This document shows, piece after piece, positions 8,934 through 16,841 of a stretch of 64,000 bases of DNA. Each line of letters opens with the position of its first letter. Within the stretch, counting starts at the first letter, position 1. The stretch is taken from positions 620,001 through 684,000 of the forward strand of contig NZ_JAAIXY010000001.1 in the NCBI RefSeq assembly GCF_010894455.1, written 5' to 3'. The stretch is from Myxococcus eversor. Its GTDB lineage: Bacteria; Myxococcota; Myxococcia; Myxococcales; Myxococcaceae. The position numbers and the translations under genes are program-made. The notes under the pieces are model-generated. The model did no database searches. It had not been told where the DNA came from and worked only from the letters and a program-made list of their open reading frames with translations.

Positions 8934-10775
8934 ATGAGCGCGAACGCGAAGCAGACGGCCCGGTCGAGGGAGCAGCAGGTGGAGTCCACGGAGCCCGGCC
9001 GGACGCAACTGGTCCGGGTGGAGGGTGGCTCTGGCGGGGGGATGGAGCGCAACCGCTACTCGGACGGCTGGCGCGCGGGGAAGCCGGCGGAGGATCCGGA
9101 GAAGATGAAGCGCTGGGGCCTCATCACCGCGCGGCCCAGCGAGTTCCTCGTCCACATGCGCCGGGGCCGCGTACGCGATGTCAGCGGTCAGGGCGCCAGC
9201 TGCTTCAAGTGGCCCGGAGACTCGGTGGCGATTGTGCCCACCAGCATCCAACGGCTCCAGTTCACCGCGGACCAGGTGACGAGCGAGAAGGTGGGCGTGC
9301 AGGTGACGGGCCTCGCGGTGTACCGCATCGCGGATCCGCTGGTGGCCTTCCGCATGCTCAACTTCTCCTTCCCGGAGCGGGCGCAGGAGAAGCTGGCGGA
9401 GCTCTTGCGGGAGATGTTCGTGGGCGCGGCGCGGCGCCTCGTCGCCAACCTCTCCGTGGAGGAGTGCCTGTCGCGGCGCAAGGAGGGCATCGCCACGGAG
9501 CTGATGCGTGAAATCGCGCCGGTGCTCTCGGGGAAGGGGCGCCTGGAAGACTCGGTGGACGCGGGCTGGGGCGTGCTGCTGGACACGATTGAAATCCAGG
9601 ACGTGCGCGTCCTGTCGTCCACCGTCTTCGAGAACATGCAGGCGCGCTTCCGCCGCGAGCAGGAGCGGCAGGCGCGCGAGGCGGAGCTGGCCAAGGAGCG
9701 CTTCGTCCACCGCGAGGAGACCGAGGCCGAGCGACAGCTGAACCTCCAGCGCCTGGAGGCCGAAGACGAGGTCCGCCAGCGCAAGCAGACCGCGGACGAG
9801 CAATCCCAGTTGGAGACGCTGGCCGTGGCCGCGCGCGTGGCCGAGGCGAAGCTGGCCCAGGAGCGCACGCTGAAGCAGGAGCAGGTCACGGTGGAGCGCG
9901 AGGTGGCGCTCACCAAGCTGGCCGCCGAGCAGGAGGTCCGTCAGAAGAAGCAGGTCTCCGACGAGCAGGCCAAGCTGGAGACGCTCAACGCCGAGGCGCG
10001 GCTGTCGGAGGCGAAGATTGTCTCCGAGCGCGCGCTGGCGACGAGCCGCGCGCAGGTGGACATGGAGAAGCTGGCGCGCGAGCAGGAAATCGAGGTGACG
10101 CGCGCGCGCATCGCCCTGGAGAAGCTCAAGCAAGAGCAGGACGCGGACGTGGGCCGCGCGAAGCTGGAGCTGGAGAAGCAGAAGCTGGCGCAGGAGGCCG
10201 AGGCCGCGCAGGCGAAATTCGAACTGGTGCGCCTGCAGCGCGAGCAGGAGGCGGAGCACGCCCGGGCGCAGATGGAGCTGGAGCGCCTTCGCCGTGAGGA
10301 GGACCAGGCGACGGCCCGCGCTCAGATGGAGCTGGAGCGTCTGCGCCGCGAGCAGGAGCAGACAGCGGCGCGTCACGAGGGCCAGCTGGCCGAGCAGATT
10401 CAAGAAGTGGAGAAGCTCAAGGCCCAGCTCCAGGTGGTGCAGTCCCGGCGCTCCATCGCCGAGGCGGAGGTGTCCATCGCGGAGTTGGAGGTGCGCCGGG
10501 AGAACGCGCGGCAGGAGCTGGAGCTGGCTCGGGCCCGCGCGATGCGCGACATCGAGAACACCATCAGTCCGGAGGTCATCCAGATGACGCTCGCGCAGCA
10601 GTTGCCTCAGGTGGCGGCGGCCTTCCAGCAGAAGATGGGTGAAGTCCACGTCACGGCGGTGGATGGAGCAAATCCCTTTGGTTACATCGCCGCGGCGGTG
10701 GAGGGGGTCATGGGGCTGGCGCGCTCCGCGGGCTTGAAGGTGCCTGTCTCCTCGCTTACCCCCACGGCGCAGTAG
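8934..10775 (+). CDS. SPFH/band-7 domain protein with long coiled coil (flotillin-like)
   Basis: The 613-residue protein has an N-terminal band-7/SPFH-like region (about residues 50-230, including FLVHMRRGRVRDVSGQGA and LLDTIEIQDVRVLSS). A very long charged coiled coil of about 340 residues follows, made of repeated REQE/KLAQE/MELERLRREQE heptads, and then a short C-terminal hydrophobic tail. There is no N-terminal membrane anchor. Such proteins form oligomeric scaffolds at membranes; the partners are unknown. ATG 8934 is preceded by AGGAGG at the right distance, so the upstream extension is excluded. A hairpin follows the gene. Confidence 0.8.
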   Translation: MSANAKQTARSREQQVESTEPGRTQLVRVEGGSGGGMERNRYSDGWRAGKPAEDPEKMKRWGLITARPSEFLVHMRRGRVRDVSGQGASCFKWPGDSVAIVPTSIQRLQFTADQVTSEKVGVQVTGLAVYRIADPLVAFRMLNFSFPERAQEKLAELLREMFVGAARRLVANLSVEECLSRRKEGIATELMREIAPVLSGKGRLEDSVDAGWGVLLDTIEIQDVRVLSSTVFENMQARFRREQERQAREAELAKERFVHREETEAERQLNLQRLEAEDEVRQRKQTADEQSQLETLAVAARVAEAKLAQERTLKQEQVTVEREVALTKLAAEQEVRQKKQVSDEQAKLETLNAEARLSEAKIVSERALATSRAQVDMEKLAREQEIEVTRARIALEKLKQEQDADVGRAKLELEKQKLAQEAEAAQAKFELVRLQREQEAEHARAQMELERLRREEDQATARAQMELERLRREQEQTAARHEGQLAEQIQEVEKLKAQLQVVQSRRSIAEAEVSIAELEVRRENARQELELARARAMRDIENTISPEVIQMTLAQQLPQVAAAFQQKMGEVHVTAVDGANPFGYIAAAVEGVMGLARSAGLKVPVSSLTPTAQ

Positions 10776-10785
10776 CCCGCTGACC

Positions 10786-10812
10786 GGGGCCTGCGTATAC
10801 AAGGCAGGCCCC
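10786..10812 (+). terminator. Hairpin after SPFH gene
   Basis: GGGGCCTGC (10786-10794) and GCAGGCCCC (10804-10812) form a perfect 9-bp stem with a 9-nt loop, followed by TTTGGGG. It probably terminates or attenuates the SPFH transcript before the dsbD-like gene. Confidence 0.55.
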
Positions 10813-10838
10813 TTTGGGGAAGACGGAGTGAAGCGCGC

Positions 10839-12281
10839 ATGAATGCCAAGAAGCTGGGATTGATGGCCTTGCTGGCCGGCGTGGCGGTGGCCGTGGTGCC
10901 CTGGCTGTTGCCCACCGGGCCCAGCACGGAGCTCGACGCGGCGCGTTTCCTCGAATCGGGCAACCTCTTCGTGGGCGCGGCCGTCGTCTTCGGCGGCGGC
11001 TTGCTCACCGCGCTGACGCCCTGCGTCTACCCGCTCATCCCGATTACGGTGTCCGTCTTCGGGGCCCGCAAGGCGGAGAGCCGGGGCAAGGCGCTCCTGC
11101 TCACCACGTCCTACATCGTCGGCATGGGGGTGGTGTTCAGCGCGCTGGGCATCCTCGCGGCGAAGACGGGGCAGGCCTTCGGCTCGATGTTGGGGCACCC
11201 GGCGGTGGTGACGGGGCTGGCGGTGTTCCTGTTGCTGCTCGCCTCGTCCATGTTCGGCGCCTTCGAGCTGGCGCTGCCGTCGAGCCTCCAGACGCGGCTG
11301 AACTCCGTGGGTGGCGCGGGTGTGGCGGGCGCGTTCCTGATGGGCAGCGTGTCCGGGTTCCTCGCGGCGCCGTGCACGGGGCCGGTGCTGACGGGCCTGT
11401 TGGCCTTCGTGGCGAAGACGGCGAACACGACGCTGGGCGCCTCGCTGCTGTTCATCTACGCGCTGGGCATCGGCGTTCCGTTCTTCATCCTCGGCGTGTC
11501 CACGGTGCGCCTGCCCAAGAGCGGCGTGTGGATGGAGTGGGTGAAGAGCGTGCTGGGCATCGTCCTCGTCGCGCTGGCCTTCAGCTACCTGAAGGACGCG
11601 TCTCCGTGGGCGCGCGGTGTGGTGAAGCTGCTGGGCGCGGAGCTGGGCCGGGTGCCGGGCGCGGTGGTGGCCTCGGTGCTGGCGGTGGTGGGCGTGCTGG
11701 TGGGCGCGGTGCACCGCTCCTTCAAGGAGGGCGCGCGGGAGTTCTCGTTCAAGGCGTTCGGCGTGGCGCTGGTGGTGGTGGCGCTGGTGATTCGCGGTGG
11801 CGCGCTGGACGCGGGCCCGGTGGGCGAGCTGTGGGTGCGCCTGGGCGTGGCCGAGCCGCCGCGCGCGCCGTCGTGGCAGTGGCACCACGTGATGCCCGCC
11901 AAGCAGGCGACATTCTCCGCGGATGCGTTCGAGAAGGTGCTGGCCCAGGCGAAGACGGAAGGGCGCCCGGTGCTCATCGACTTCTTCGCGGACTGGTGCG
12001 CGGCCTGCAAGGAACTGGACCGCGAGACGTATCCGGCGCCCGAGGTCATCTCGCAGTCGTCGGAAGGGCAGTTCCTCAACATCAAGATTGACGCGACGAA
12101 CAGCGAAGACGCGCTCGACGCGCTGATGGAGCGCTTCGGTGTCGAGGGCCTGCCGACGGTGGCCTTCGTGGCGCCGGACGGCAAGGTGCTCACGCGCCCG
12201 CGCATCACCGGCTTCCTGGAGCCCACGCCGTTCGCCGCGGAGATGCGCAAGGCGCGCTGCACCGACGGCGCGTCCTGCTGA
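10839..12281 (+). CDS. Cytochrome-c-biogenesis/DsbD-like thiol:disulfide reductase, short form
   Basis: The 480-residue protein begins with a membrane anchor (residues 8-25). It then has the DsbD/CcdA transmembrane core of about eight segments carrying the redox cysteines C62 (LTPCVYPLIP) and C179 (AAPCTGPVL), and a C-terminal periplasmic thioredoxin domain with the active site WCAAC (C387, C390). It moves electrons from cytoplasmic thioredoxin across the inner membrane to periplasmic thiol proteins. The N-terminal immunoglobulin-like domain of E. coli DsbD (565 residues) is absent. The next gene is convergent, 7 nt away. Annotators may call it DsbD or a CcdA-thioredoxin fusion. Confidence 0.85.
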   Translation: MNAKKLGLMALLAGVAVAVVPWLLPTGPSTELDAARFLESGNLFVGAAVVFGGGLLTALTPCVYPLIPITVSVFGARKAESRGKALLLTTSYIVGMGVVFSALGILAAKTGQAFGSMLGHPAVVTGLAVFLLLLASSMFGAFELALPSSLQTRLNSVGGAGVAGAFLMGSVSGFLAAPCTGPVLTGLLAFVAKTANTTLGASLLFIYALGIGVPFFILGVSTVRLPKSGVWMEWVKSVLGIVLVALAFSYLKDASPWARGVVKLLGAELGRVPGAVVASVLAVVGVLVGAVHRSFKEGAREFSFKAFGVALVVVALVIRGGALDAGPVGELWVRLGVAEPPRAPSWQWHHVMPAKQATFSADAFEKVLAQAKTEGRPVLIDFFADWCAACKELDRETYPAPEVISQSSEGQFLNIKIDATNSEDALDALMERFGVEGLPTVAFVAPDGKVLTRPRITGFLEPTPFAAEMRKARCTDGASC

Positions 12282-12288
12282 GCGGCGT

Positions 12289-12906
12289 TCAGTCCCCGTC
12301 GTCCTCGTCGCACAATGGGCCTGGCCCTCGCCCCCTGCTCGCGAGCACGCGGTCGATCATCAGCTCATGCAGCGCGTAGAGAGGCCTCGCCACGTCCTCG
12401 CCTTCCAGGTGCGCGAACGCGCCGGCGATGGCCTCCAGCGTGGACATTCCATCCGGATGCGGGGGCCTGCGCAGCCTGCGTGAGTCCGGGGGCGGCGGTG
12501 CCAGCATCAGGCTCGGCAGCCGGCGCAGCGCGGGCACCCGCTGCACCATGCGCTTCGCCTGACCCCAGCTCCCGTCCAGGACGATGAGTCGCTTCGGGAG
12601 CGCGGCATCTGGCGCGGGCGCCTGCTGCGTCGTGGGGAACAAGAGCCAGGTGGCGCCGTCGTCCTCGAGCGTCGACACATCGAAGCGCTCGGCCGGCGAG
12701 CCATACGAGACGATGCGACACCGAGGCATCGCGAGCGCGGCCATGCGCGCCGTGTTCGTCGACTTCAGCGTCTCCTTGTGGTGACGGATGATGAGCAGCT
12801 CGGTGCGCGTGGAGACGACGGGCAGTTCGGCGCACAGGCACAACAGGGTGGGCAGAAAACAGCGCGGACAGCGACCCGCGAGGTCCTCCGGAGTTCGAGA
12901 CCTCAT
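12289..12906 (-). CDS. DTW-domain protein, likely tRNA-uridine aminocarboxypropyltransferase
   Basis: The 205-residue protein has an N-terminal zinc-ribbon-like CPRCFLPTLLCLC, a nucleotide-binding core LLIIRHHKETLKSTNTAR, and the family signature here as VLDGSWGQAKRM (Asp-x-x-Trp). DTW-domain enzymes (TapT/YfiP) install acp3U on tRNA using SAM. An acidic tail (CDEDDGD) is unusual. Its ATG overlaps the stop of the upstream gene (ATGA), so it is the second gene of a two-gene unit. Confidence 0.75.
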   Translation of the reverse strand: MRSRTPEDLAGRCPRCFLPTLLCLCAELPVVSTRTELLIIRHHKETLKSTNTARMAALAMPRCRIVSYGSPAERFDVSTLEDDGATWLLFPTTQQAPAPDAALPKRLIVLDGSWGQAKRMVQRVPALRRLPSLMLAPPPPDSRRLRRPPHPDGMSTLEAIAGAFAHLEGEDVARPLYALHELMIDRVLASRGRGPGPLCDEDDGD

Positions 12907-13457
12907 TTCCCCTGACGGTATCGCTCCATCAGCACGCGCGCCTCACGAAGCTTCTCCTCGACGTAGCGGTCGTCCGCGTCAGGCTCGTAGTCCGCGTCCG
13001 GCACGTCAAGCTGGAAGATGGCCGACAGGAGGATGGGCGCCACCTCCAACCACTCGGCCGTGCGGTTGAGCGCCGCCTGTCGTCGGCCCGCGAAGGTCTC
13101 CGGCCCGTCCTCCGGCCCACAGCGGCAGATGCGCGCCGAGTCACCCGACACGTCCACGTAGAGGCCCAGCACCTCCGCGTCGACCTCGGCCGCGAGCGCG
13201 CACGTCGCCTCGCTCACGTACGCGGCCATGGCCTGGGCCGCGGAGCGCTCGGTGAGGGAGCGCACCAGATACACCTGCCAACCCGCTTCGGTGAGCGCGC
13301 CCGACTCCTGGATGGGCGTCAGCTCCGCGGGGGGCGCCTGGATGCGTGACAGCAATCGCCGCACGGGTGCCTCCAGCCGCTCCAGTCGCGCGTTGGACGC
13401 GGGACAGAAGAAGAGGACGCGATACTCACGGCTGTCTGCTGCGGTTTCCATGGGCAT
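12903..13457 (-). CDS. Conserved hypothetical protein, operonic with DTW gene
   Basis: The protein is 184 residues from ATG 13457 (METAAD at 13451 is the alternative; neither has a strong ribosome site). It has no signal peptide or membrane span. The first half has an alternating hydrophobic pattern (YRVLFFCPASNARLERL, WQVYLVRSLTERS), the second half LGLYVDVSGDSARICRCG and a charged helical C-terminus. I do not recognise the family. The ATGA overlap with the tRNA-modification gene suggests linked expression. Confidence 0.65.
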   Translation of the reverse strand: MPMETAADSREYRVLFFCPASNARLERLEAPVRRLLSRIQAPPAELTPIQESGALTEAGWQVYLVRSLTERSAAQAMAAYVSEATCALAAEVDAEVLGLYVDVSGDSARICRCGPEDGPETFAGRRQAALNRTAEWLEVAPILLSAIFQLDVPDADYEPDADDRYVEEKLREARVLMERYRQGK

Positions 13458-13556
13458 ACGGCGTCGCCAAGGCGCTGCACTGCAAGCAAGAGCTTCGTTG
13501 ACCCAAGAGGACCAAAGGATTCCCCGACCTTGCAAGTGGGGAGTTCAGTGGAGGGT

Positions 13557-14426
13557 TCATGGCGTGGCGGACGGGAGGGACACGACGGCCACGGCCGCCC
13601 TCCGCTCGGAGGCGACCCAGACCCCCGCCGCCAACACCAGCAGTCCGCCCGCCACCCCTACAGGGGTGAGAGCTTCCGCGAAGACGGCCCATCCCACCAG
13701 GGAGGCCGTGAGAGGCTCCAGGTACGTCAGGGCCCCCGCCGCCGCCGTGGGCACATGTCGCAGCCCGGTATTGAAGAGGAAGGTCCCCATCAGTCCGCAC
13801 ACCGCGCCACCGGCGAGCACCTGGAGCGTGGCCCCATCCATCGCCGAGGGCAAGGCGTCCCTCCCGGCGATGAGCAACAGCACCCCCACGGACACCGGCG
13901 CATGGAGCGACGCGACCGCCAGGGGAGAATATGCCCGTGTCGCCGCTTTCGTCCCCAGGACGATGGCCGCGTAGAACAGGGCGCTTCCCGCGCCCAGCGC
14001 CGCCGTCATCCCCACGCCACCCGTCCCATCCGGCCGGCCGATGAGCAGCACCAGCCCCAGCAGCGTCACCGGCGCGGCGACCAGGGCCCGGACGGACCTC
14101 CGCTCGCCCAGCACCCAGGGGGCCACGAGCGCCAGGAGCAGGGGCGCCAGGTAGTGCGTGAGCACCGCCACCGAGACGGGTCCGCGCTTCATGGCGGCGA
14201 AGAAGAGGCTGATGTTGGCCGCGTCCGCCAGGCCCACGACGAGCAGGGCCCCCGTCGCGCGCCTGTCACGCCAGGGAGCGCCGCGCAGGAGGAAGGGCAC
14301 GGGCAGCGACATGGCGATGAGGGCCAGGAGCGCGTTCTGGGCCCAGGACAGGCCCGCGGGCCGGAGGAAGAGGGACCAACACCCCCAGAGGGTGGCCCCG
14401 GCCGCGACCATGGCGAAGTGCCGCAC
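13557..14426 (-). CDS. EamA/DMT-superfamily transporter
   Basis: The 289-residue protein has ten predicted membrane helices in two EamA repeats. The second repeat begins near MTAALGAGSALFYAAIVLG, and the typical motif ALTYLEPLTASLVGWAVFAEAL is in helices 8-9. DMT carriers export amino acids, nucleosides or other metabolites; the substrate is not predictable. The start is GTG 14426 with CAGGAG 9 nt upstream; ATG at codon 6 is possible. It is divergent from the histidine kinase gene. Confidence 0.82.
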   Translation of the reverse strand: MRHFAMVAAGATLWGCWSLFLRPAGLSWAQNALLALIAMSLPVPFLLRGAPWRDRRATGALLVVGLADAANISLFFAAMKRGPVSVAVLTHYLAPLLLALVAPWVLGERRSVRALVAAPVTLLGLVLLIGRPDGTGGVGMTAALGAGSALFYAAIVLGTKAATRAYSPLAVASLHAPVSVGVLLLIAGRDALPSAMDGATLQVLAGGAVCGLMGTFLFNTGLRHVPTAAAGALTYLEPLTASLVGWAVFAEALTPVGVAGGLLVLAAGVWVASERRAAVAVVSLPSATP

Positions 14427-14508
14427 TGCTCATGACTCCTGGTGACGCCGAATCGCCCGGAGGCGCCGACGGGGCGCGCAGCCTAGGAACATCTGCCACA
14501 CTCCGTCC

Positions 14509-16116
14509 ATGGGGCCCCTGTTCGCCTACAGCCTCGTGCCCGTCCTCTCGGTGTCGCTCCTCTTGTGTTTCACCGCCGCCTTTCGCGGCCGGGACGCACG
14601 GGGGCTGACGCTGTACTGCCTGGCCACCGCCGTCTGGAGCGGCTCGCTGCTCTTGATATGCGTGCCCCGGTACGCGTGGCTGGGAGAGCGCTTCGCCGCC
14701 AGCGGGGCCTTCACCGCCGCCGCGTACCTCCATGTCGCGTACGACGTCACCCGGCAGCGCTCCTACCGACAGGTGGCGCTGGCCTACGCCGTGGCGGTGG
14801 TCGTCACCGGAGTGGGCGCGCTCTTCCCGGATGCGCTGTACGGACCGCTGGCGATGAAGCGAGGACCGCTGTTCTGGCCCGTCATCGCGCTGTCGGTCTC
14901 CGCGGCGTTGGTGCCGCTGCTGCACCTGGCCCGCTCCTATCCTCACGAGACGCCGGAGCGCCGGCCGCTGTTGCGCAGCCTGGGCATCGTCGGCGCGCTG
15001 GCGTACTCAGGCGGTCTGGGCACGGCGCTGCTGCTGTCGGGGGGCTACGCGCTGCCCTTCGGGATGTACGGCGTGCTGGCCTCGCTGCTGGTGCTGGTGC
15101 ACGTCGTCAACTCCCACCAGCCTCCAGGGGAGCGGCGGCTGCTGGAGCGCAGCCTCGTGTACTCGGCGATGGCGGCGGTGTTGTCGGCGGGCTTCCTCTT
15201 CGGGGTGCTGACGCTGATGGCGGGCAGCGGGCAGCCCTTCCTGCTCGAGTACCGGGTGGGCGCCTTCTTCCTGCTGGCGCTGGCGGCGCTCGCCTTCGAG
15301 CCCCTGCGTCAGGGCCTTCAGGAGTGGCTGGGCCGTCGACTGCTCAAGGGCCGCGCCACCGGCACCGAGCTGGTGGCGGCGCTGGCCGAGCAGGAGGCCC
15401 GCGCGGACCAGGCGGCGCGATTGGCGGAGCTGGGGCAGTTCACCTCCGCGGTGGCCCACGAGGTGCGAAACCCGCTGGGCGTGCTCGCCGCGCACCTGAA
15501 GCTCCTGGAACGCCAGGGCGTGGACGCGGACGCCGTCGCCGCCATGCGCGAGCAGATATCCCGCGCCGGGCACTTCGTGGACGAGCTGCTGCGCTACGGC
15601 CGGCCCCGACCGCTGGAGCTGCGCCGCGTGGACATGCTGGCCACCGTGGCGCTGGCGTACTCCACCGCGCGACAGGGATTGGGTGCGCTGGCGCCGGATG
15701 TCTCATTCGAACTTCCAGACGGCGAGCCTTTCGAGCTGGAGGCGGACCAGTCCCAGCTCTCGCAAGTGTTTGTCATTGTCCTGGAGAATGCCTTGCTCGC
15801 GCTGCGCGACACGCCCGCTCCTGCCTTGCGTGTGCGCTGTGAGCGCGTCGATGCGAGTCTCCAAATCTTCGTGGAGGACAACGGCCCCGGCATCCCCCCG
15901 GAGCTGCTCCCCCGGCTGTTCCAACCCTTCGTCACGGGGCGGCGTCGCGAGGGACCCCGGCCAGGAACAGGTCTGGGATTGGCGATTGCCCGGGGAATCC
16001 TGGAACGTCACGGAGCTTCGGTGCGGGCCAGCCGCTCCGAGTCCCTGGGGGGCGCGAGCTTCGTGTTGACGCTTCCACAATCGCAGCCTGTACCCCTATC
16101 CGCCGCCGCCTCCTGA
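14509..16116 (+). CDS. Membrane sensor histidine kinase
   Basis: The 535-residue protein has an N-terminal sensor region of about seven hydrophobic helices (residues 1-270, no large periplasmic domain). Next comes a HisKA domain with phospho-acceptor His317 in SAVAHEVRNPLGVL, and an ATPase domain with N box VIVLENALLALRD, G1 box EDNGPGIPPE and G2 box GTGLGLAIARG. It autophosphorylates in response to a membrane signal and passes phosphate to a response regulator, but none is adjacent, so it is an orphan. The palindrome ACTGTC-N8-GACAGT follows the stop. Confidence 0.88.
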   Translation: MGPLFAYSLVPVLSVSLLLCFTAAFRGRDARGLTLYCLATAVWSGSLLLICVPRYAWLGERFAASGAFTAAAYLHVAYDVTRQRSYRQVALAYAVAVVVTGVGALFPDALYGPLAMKRGPLFWPVIALSVSAALVPLLHLARSYPHETPERRPLLRSLGIVGALAYSGGLGTALLLSGGYALPFGMYGVLASLLVLVHVVNSHQPPGERRLLERSLVYSAMAAVLSAGFLFGVLTLMAGSGQPFLLEYRVGAFFLLALAALAFEPLRQGLQEWLGRRLLKGRATGTELVAALAEQEARADQAARLAELGQFTSAVAHEVRNPLGVLAAHLKLLERQGVDADAVAAMREQISRAGHFVDELLRYGRPRPLELRRVDMLATVALAYSTARQGLGALAPDVSFELPDGEPFELEADQSQLSQVFVIVLENALLALRDTPAPALRVRCERVDASLQIFVEDNGPGIPPELLPRLFQPFVTGRRREGPRPGTGLGLAIARGILERHGASVRASRSESLGGASFVLTLPQSQPVPLSAAAS

Positions 16117-16122
16117 AGTCAT

Positions 16123-16142
16123 ACTGTCGATATGTAGACAGT
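16123..16142. repeat. Inverted repeat ACTGTC-N8-GACAGT
   Basis: Perfect 6-bp arms (16123-16128, 16137-16142) flank 8 nt, just after the kinase stop and 60 nt before the ECF promoter. It may be a weak terminator for the kinase or a binding site acting on the ECF module. There is no T tract, which favours an operator (inference). Confidence 0.4.
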
Positions 16143-16202
16143 TTGCCTCCTGGGTTTGCGGATGTCGCGGGAGTGCCGTGGCTGTGAGGAAAAGAGGTTG
16201 TC

Positions 16203-16229
16203 GGCAACAAAGCAGACCTGCCGCGTTCT
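16203..16229 (+). promoter_or_regulatory. ECF-type promoter of module 1 (sigma/CHAT operon)
   Basis: GGCAAC (16203-16208) and CGTTCT (16224-16229) are 15 nt apart and 24 nt before the sigma-factor ATG. The same two boxes with the same spacing recur at 19875-19901 before the small gene of this module. This looks like an autoregulated extracytoplasmic-function promoter with an AAC-like -35 and CGT-like -10. Confidence 0.65.
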
Positions 16230-16253
16230 CTGGTGAATGGGAAGGAGGCGGCC

Positions 16254-16841
16254 ATGAGGGCAAGGCCAGGATTGAGGGTGGTGGAGCCTCCGTCTGGGGC
16301 GCCGGGGACGGATTTCGAGGTCTTCGCTCGCCAGTTCCAACCCGTATTGTTTGCCATTCTCAGGAAGTACTGTGTGGGTATCGAGCACGAGGTCGAGGAC
16401 CTGGTGCACGATGTGTTGTTGCGAGCGCTGCTCCAGTGGGAGCACCTCCGGCATTGGGAGTCATACAAGCAGCGCTTCTGGTTGGGGCGGGTCGCCGAGA
16501 ACTGCTTCCTGGACCGGTGCCGTCGCCGCAAGAGCGAGGCGGACCGGCTGCGCAACCTGCTCGAGCTGCATGAAGAGGCCGAGGACTTCGACGAAGCCGC
16601 GCAGGACGAGTTGTGGTGTCACGTCGGTGAAGACGACGTGAAGCGGGCGCTGACCTTTCTCAGCCCCAGACTCCGTTTGACCTTCGAGCTGTACCTCCAA
16701 GGGATGTCCTATGCACGCATCGCTCGTGAGACTGGCGTATCGCCGGGGACGGTGGGCGCGCGCCTGCATCACGCCCGGTTGGAGCTACGAGAGCTGCTGC
16801 GCGAGACGGCCGAGCGTCGACGCCGGGAGCGGCGGCGATGA
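16254..16841 (+). CDS. ECF RNA polymerase sigma factor, module 1
   Basis: The 195-residue ECF sigma factor has a sigma-2 region (FEVFARQFQPVLFAILRKY, then HEVEDLVHDVLLRAL and the -10 recognition stretch), an acidic linker (EEAEDFDEAAQDE), and a sigma-4 region with ALTFLSPRLRLTFELYLQG and the helix-turn-helix YARIARETGVSPGTVGARLH. I start it at ATG 16254, 5 nt after AAGGAGG; a GTG at 16233 would place the start inside the expected promoter. It overlaps the anti-sigma/CHAT gene by ATGA. It is a paralogue of the sigma factor at 20402. Confidence 0.9.
   Translation: MRARPGLRVVEPPSGAPGTDFEVFARQFQPVLFAILRKYCVGIEHEVEDLVHDVLLRALLQWEHLRHWESYKQRFWLGRVAENCFLDRCRRRKSEADRLRNLLELHEEAEDFDEAAQDELWCHVGEDDVKRALTFLSPRLRLTFELYLQGMSYARIARETGVSPGTVGARLHHARLELRELLRETAERRRRERRR

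Noticed and set aside
8850-11888. 1012-residue minus-strand open frame
   Set aside because: It is antisense to the SPFH and DsbD-like genes, rich in Arg/His/Leu repeats that mirror their codons, and matches no family.
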